From JBKDZR01 sp047971485 (GTDB taxonomy: Bacteria; Pseudomonadota; Alphaproteobacteria; Rhodobacterales; Rhodobacteraceae): a stretch of 27,386 bases of DNA. The translations under genes and the position numbers were made by a program. The DNA lies in the NCBI GenBank assembly GCA_047971485.1, contig JBKDZR010000120.1, positions 1 through 27,386 on the forward strand. The letters are read 5' to 3'. The notes under the pieces were generated by a model, which saw nothing but the letters and a program-made list of their open reading frames with translations, was not told where the DNA came from and made no database searches. Positions 26,284-27,386 of the stretch are shown here, piece by piece (positions within the stretch are counted from its first letter, which is position 1; the number at the start of each line of letters is the position of its first letter).

Positions 26284-26567
26284 CGGACCTGGAGGTTGAT
26301 GCCATTTCGCTGTCCTTTGCCCGCCTCACGGTTGCCGACAATCTGATGGCGGCGCGGCACCGGATGATCCGTACCAATCCGCTGTCCGAGTTGCGGGGCC
26401 TGCCCGGGGTGCGCAGGCAGGAACAGGTGCACCTGGCCGAAATCTCTGGGATCCTTGATCTTGTGGACCTGACACCGCTGGCCGACACGCCGGTTTCTGC
26501 GCTGCCCTATGGCACGCAGAAACTGGTCGGGTTGGGCACACAGCTTGCCGGAAACCTCAGGCTTTGA
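26280..26567 (+). pseudogene. LivG-like ABC ATPase with internal deletion and lost 3' part
   Basis: A 95-codon frame. Residues 1-13 are the N-terminus of a LivG-type ATPase (MTDLEVDAISLSF). From about residue 15 it continues with LTVADNLMAARHR, which normally lies after the Walker A and Q-loop region, so that segment has been removed in frame. The ABC signature survives as SALPYGTQKLVGLG (73-86), but after it the sequence becomes TQLAGNLRL and stops, where Walker B should follow. Without Walker A or B it cannot hydrolyse ATP. Its last 11 bases overlap the end of the convergent dehydrogenase remnant. Confidence 0.7.
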
Positions 26568-27386
26568 AGGGCATTGCACTCAGTGCCTCGTCCCAGGTTG
26601 CAAGGGCTGCATTGGCGATTGCGGCTGCGGCGGGGGGGGACGCCGGATTCGCCGACGCCCTGCGGCCCGATATCCGGCGTTTCCAGCAGACGGACCGAGA
26701 TTTCCGGTGCCTCGGACATGCGCAGAACCCTGTAGTCGCGCAGGCCGGACACTGTGGTTTGCCCCGCACAAAGGGAACCGCCTCGCGCAGGGCGATGCTG
26801 GTGCCCATGGTCAGCGCCCCTTCGATCTGGGCCACGACGTTGCCGGGATGAATGGCCAACCCCGGGTCCACGGCAGCCCAATAGCGCAGCACGCGGATCG
26901 GGCGGGTGTCTGCCAGTTCGGCGACAACCGCCGTCATCGGTTCCATGCAGGCATGGGTCACATGTTCCGAGACGAAATCCGCGGTAAGGACGTGGGCCGC
27001 CGTGCCGCGGGCCGCGGCGACATCGCCTTGGGCCCGGTTGATCAGGCCGTCCACAGAAGGGTCGTTCGCGATCCTGAGGGCGTCTGCCTTGGTCGCCTCG
27101 CTGTCGTAGGTGGGGGTGTCGGGTGTGGACCATTGCCCCGTCAGCGCGGCGCGGCCCCGTCGCGCGGCCCAGGTGCTGTCGGCAACGACACCGACCCCAT
27201 CGGCCAGGGGGACGACCCGGCGCACCCCAGGAACCGTCAGAGCGGCCACGTCATCAACCGAAACCGGTTCCGCGCCGACATGGGGCGGGTATTCCACCGA
27301 TCCATACAGCATCTTTGGCAAGGTGGCATCGACCCCATAGATCGCGCGGCCGGTCACCTTTGCCGCGTCGTCCAATCGCCCCGGAG
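26557..27386 (-). pseudogene. decayed molybdopterin-binding subunit of a xanthine dehydrogenase-family enzyme (partial at window edge)
   Basis: The minus-strand frame is open from the right edge (in frame with PGRLDDAAKVTGRAIYGVD, typical of isoquinoline 1-oxidoreductase/aldehyde oxidase large subunits). It proceeds normally to EHVTHACMEPMTAV, then jumps to ADTRPIRVLRYWAAVDPGLA, a C-terminal segment, so several hundred molybdopterin-domain residues are missing (join near 26907-26925). After PFVRG (near 26762) the homologous sequence moves to another frame (TTVSGLRDYRVLRMSEAPEI) and returns after GESGVPP at an 8-base G/C run (26632-26639), ending DEALSAMPFKA. The two single-base shifts compensate. 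These enzymes hydroxylate N-heterocycles or aldehydes using a molybdenum cofactor; this copy cannot. Confidence 0.75.

Overview
The window looks like chromosomal DNA of a GC-rich alphaproteobacterium, most likely Rhodobacterales (Roseobacter/Paracoccaceae). This rests on the style of LeuB, UvrB, L28, MeaB and AcnB, the DctPQM-type TRAP transporter, the FadR-type regulator and codon use. The placement comes from reading the proteins by eye; no search was run.

Layout. (1) 1-3041: 3' end of leuB, an EamA/DMT exporter, tRNA-Pro(CGG), a possible 51-residue membrane peptide, and a divergent pair made of a small integral membrane protein and a PadR regulator. An AT-rich palindrome lies between the divergent pair. 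(2) 3300-10176, all minus strand: housekeeping genes acnB, rpmB (L28), meaB and uvrB. acnB and rpmB each have a clear intrinsic terminator. (3) 10347-23655: a catabolic island. A GntR/FadR-type repressor gene faces a long plus-strand run: crotonase, CaiB/BaiF CoA-transferase, second crotonase and acyl-CoA ligase (all with 4-bp overlaps), two wrecked acyl-CoA dehydrogenase genes, an SDR, TRAP dctP, aldehyde dehydrogenase, TRAP dctQ and dctM, and a class III aminotransferase. (4) 24046-27386: a THI5/NMT1-like binding protein and a Rieske ring-hydroxylating-type oxygenase, followed by debris of a branched-chain-type ABC transporter and a decayed molybdopterin-binding xanthine dehydrogenase-family subunit that runs off the window.

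How the genes could work together. The TRAP system would import an organic acid. The ligase or the CoA-transferase would make its CoA thioester. The crotonases, SDR and aldehyde dehydrogenase would carry out beta-oxidation-like steps, with the aminotransferase handling an amino or keto group. The set of ligase, CaiB-type transferase, crotonase and acyl-CoA dehydrogenase resembles the parts list of the carnitine cai operon, but the substrate cannot be read from sequence. A 21-bp palindrome with perfect 8-bp arms in the AT-rich divergent promoter is the probable operator of the GntR protein.

The most striking pattern is decay by internal deletion. At least three genes (acyl-CoA dehydrogenase, a LivG-like ATPase and the xanthine dehydrogenase-family subunit) keep both a recognisable N-terminal side and a recognisable C-terminal side but have lost the middle, with the reading frame kept across the join. 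A second acyl-CoA dehydrogenase is reduced to a 58-residue stub. Intact genes sit between these remnants. Both surviving crotonases lack one or both classical catalytic glutamates, and the ligase has an unusual P-loop. No CRISPR array, transposase, integrase or phage gene was seen.
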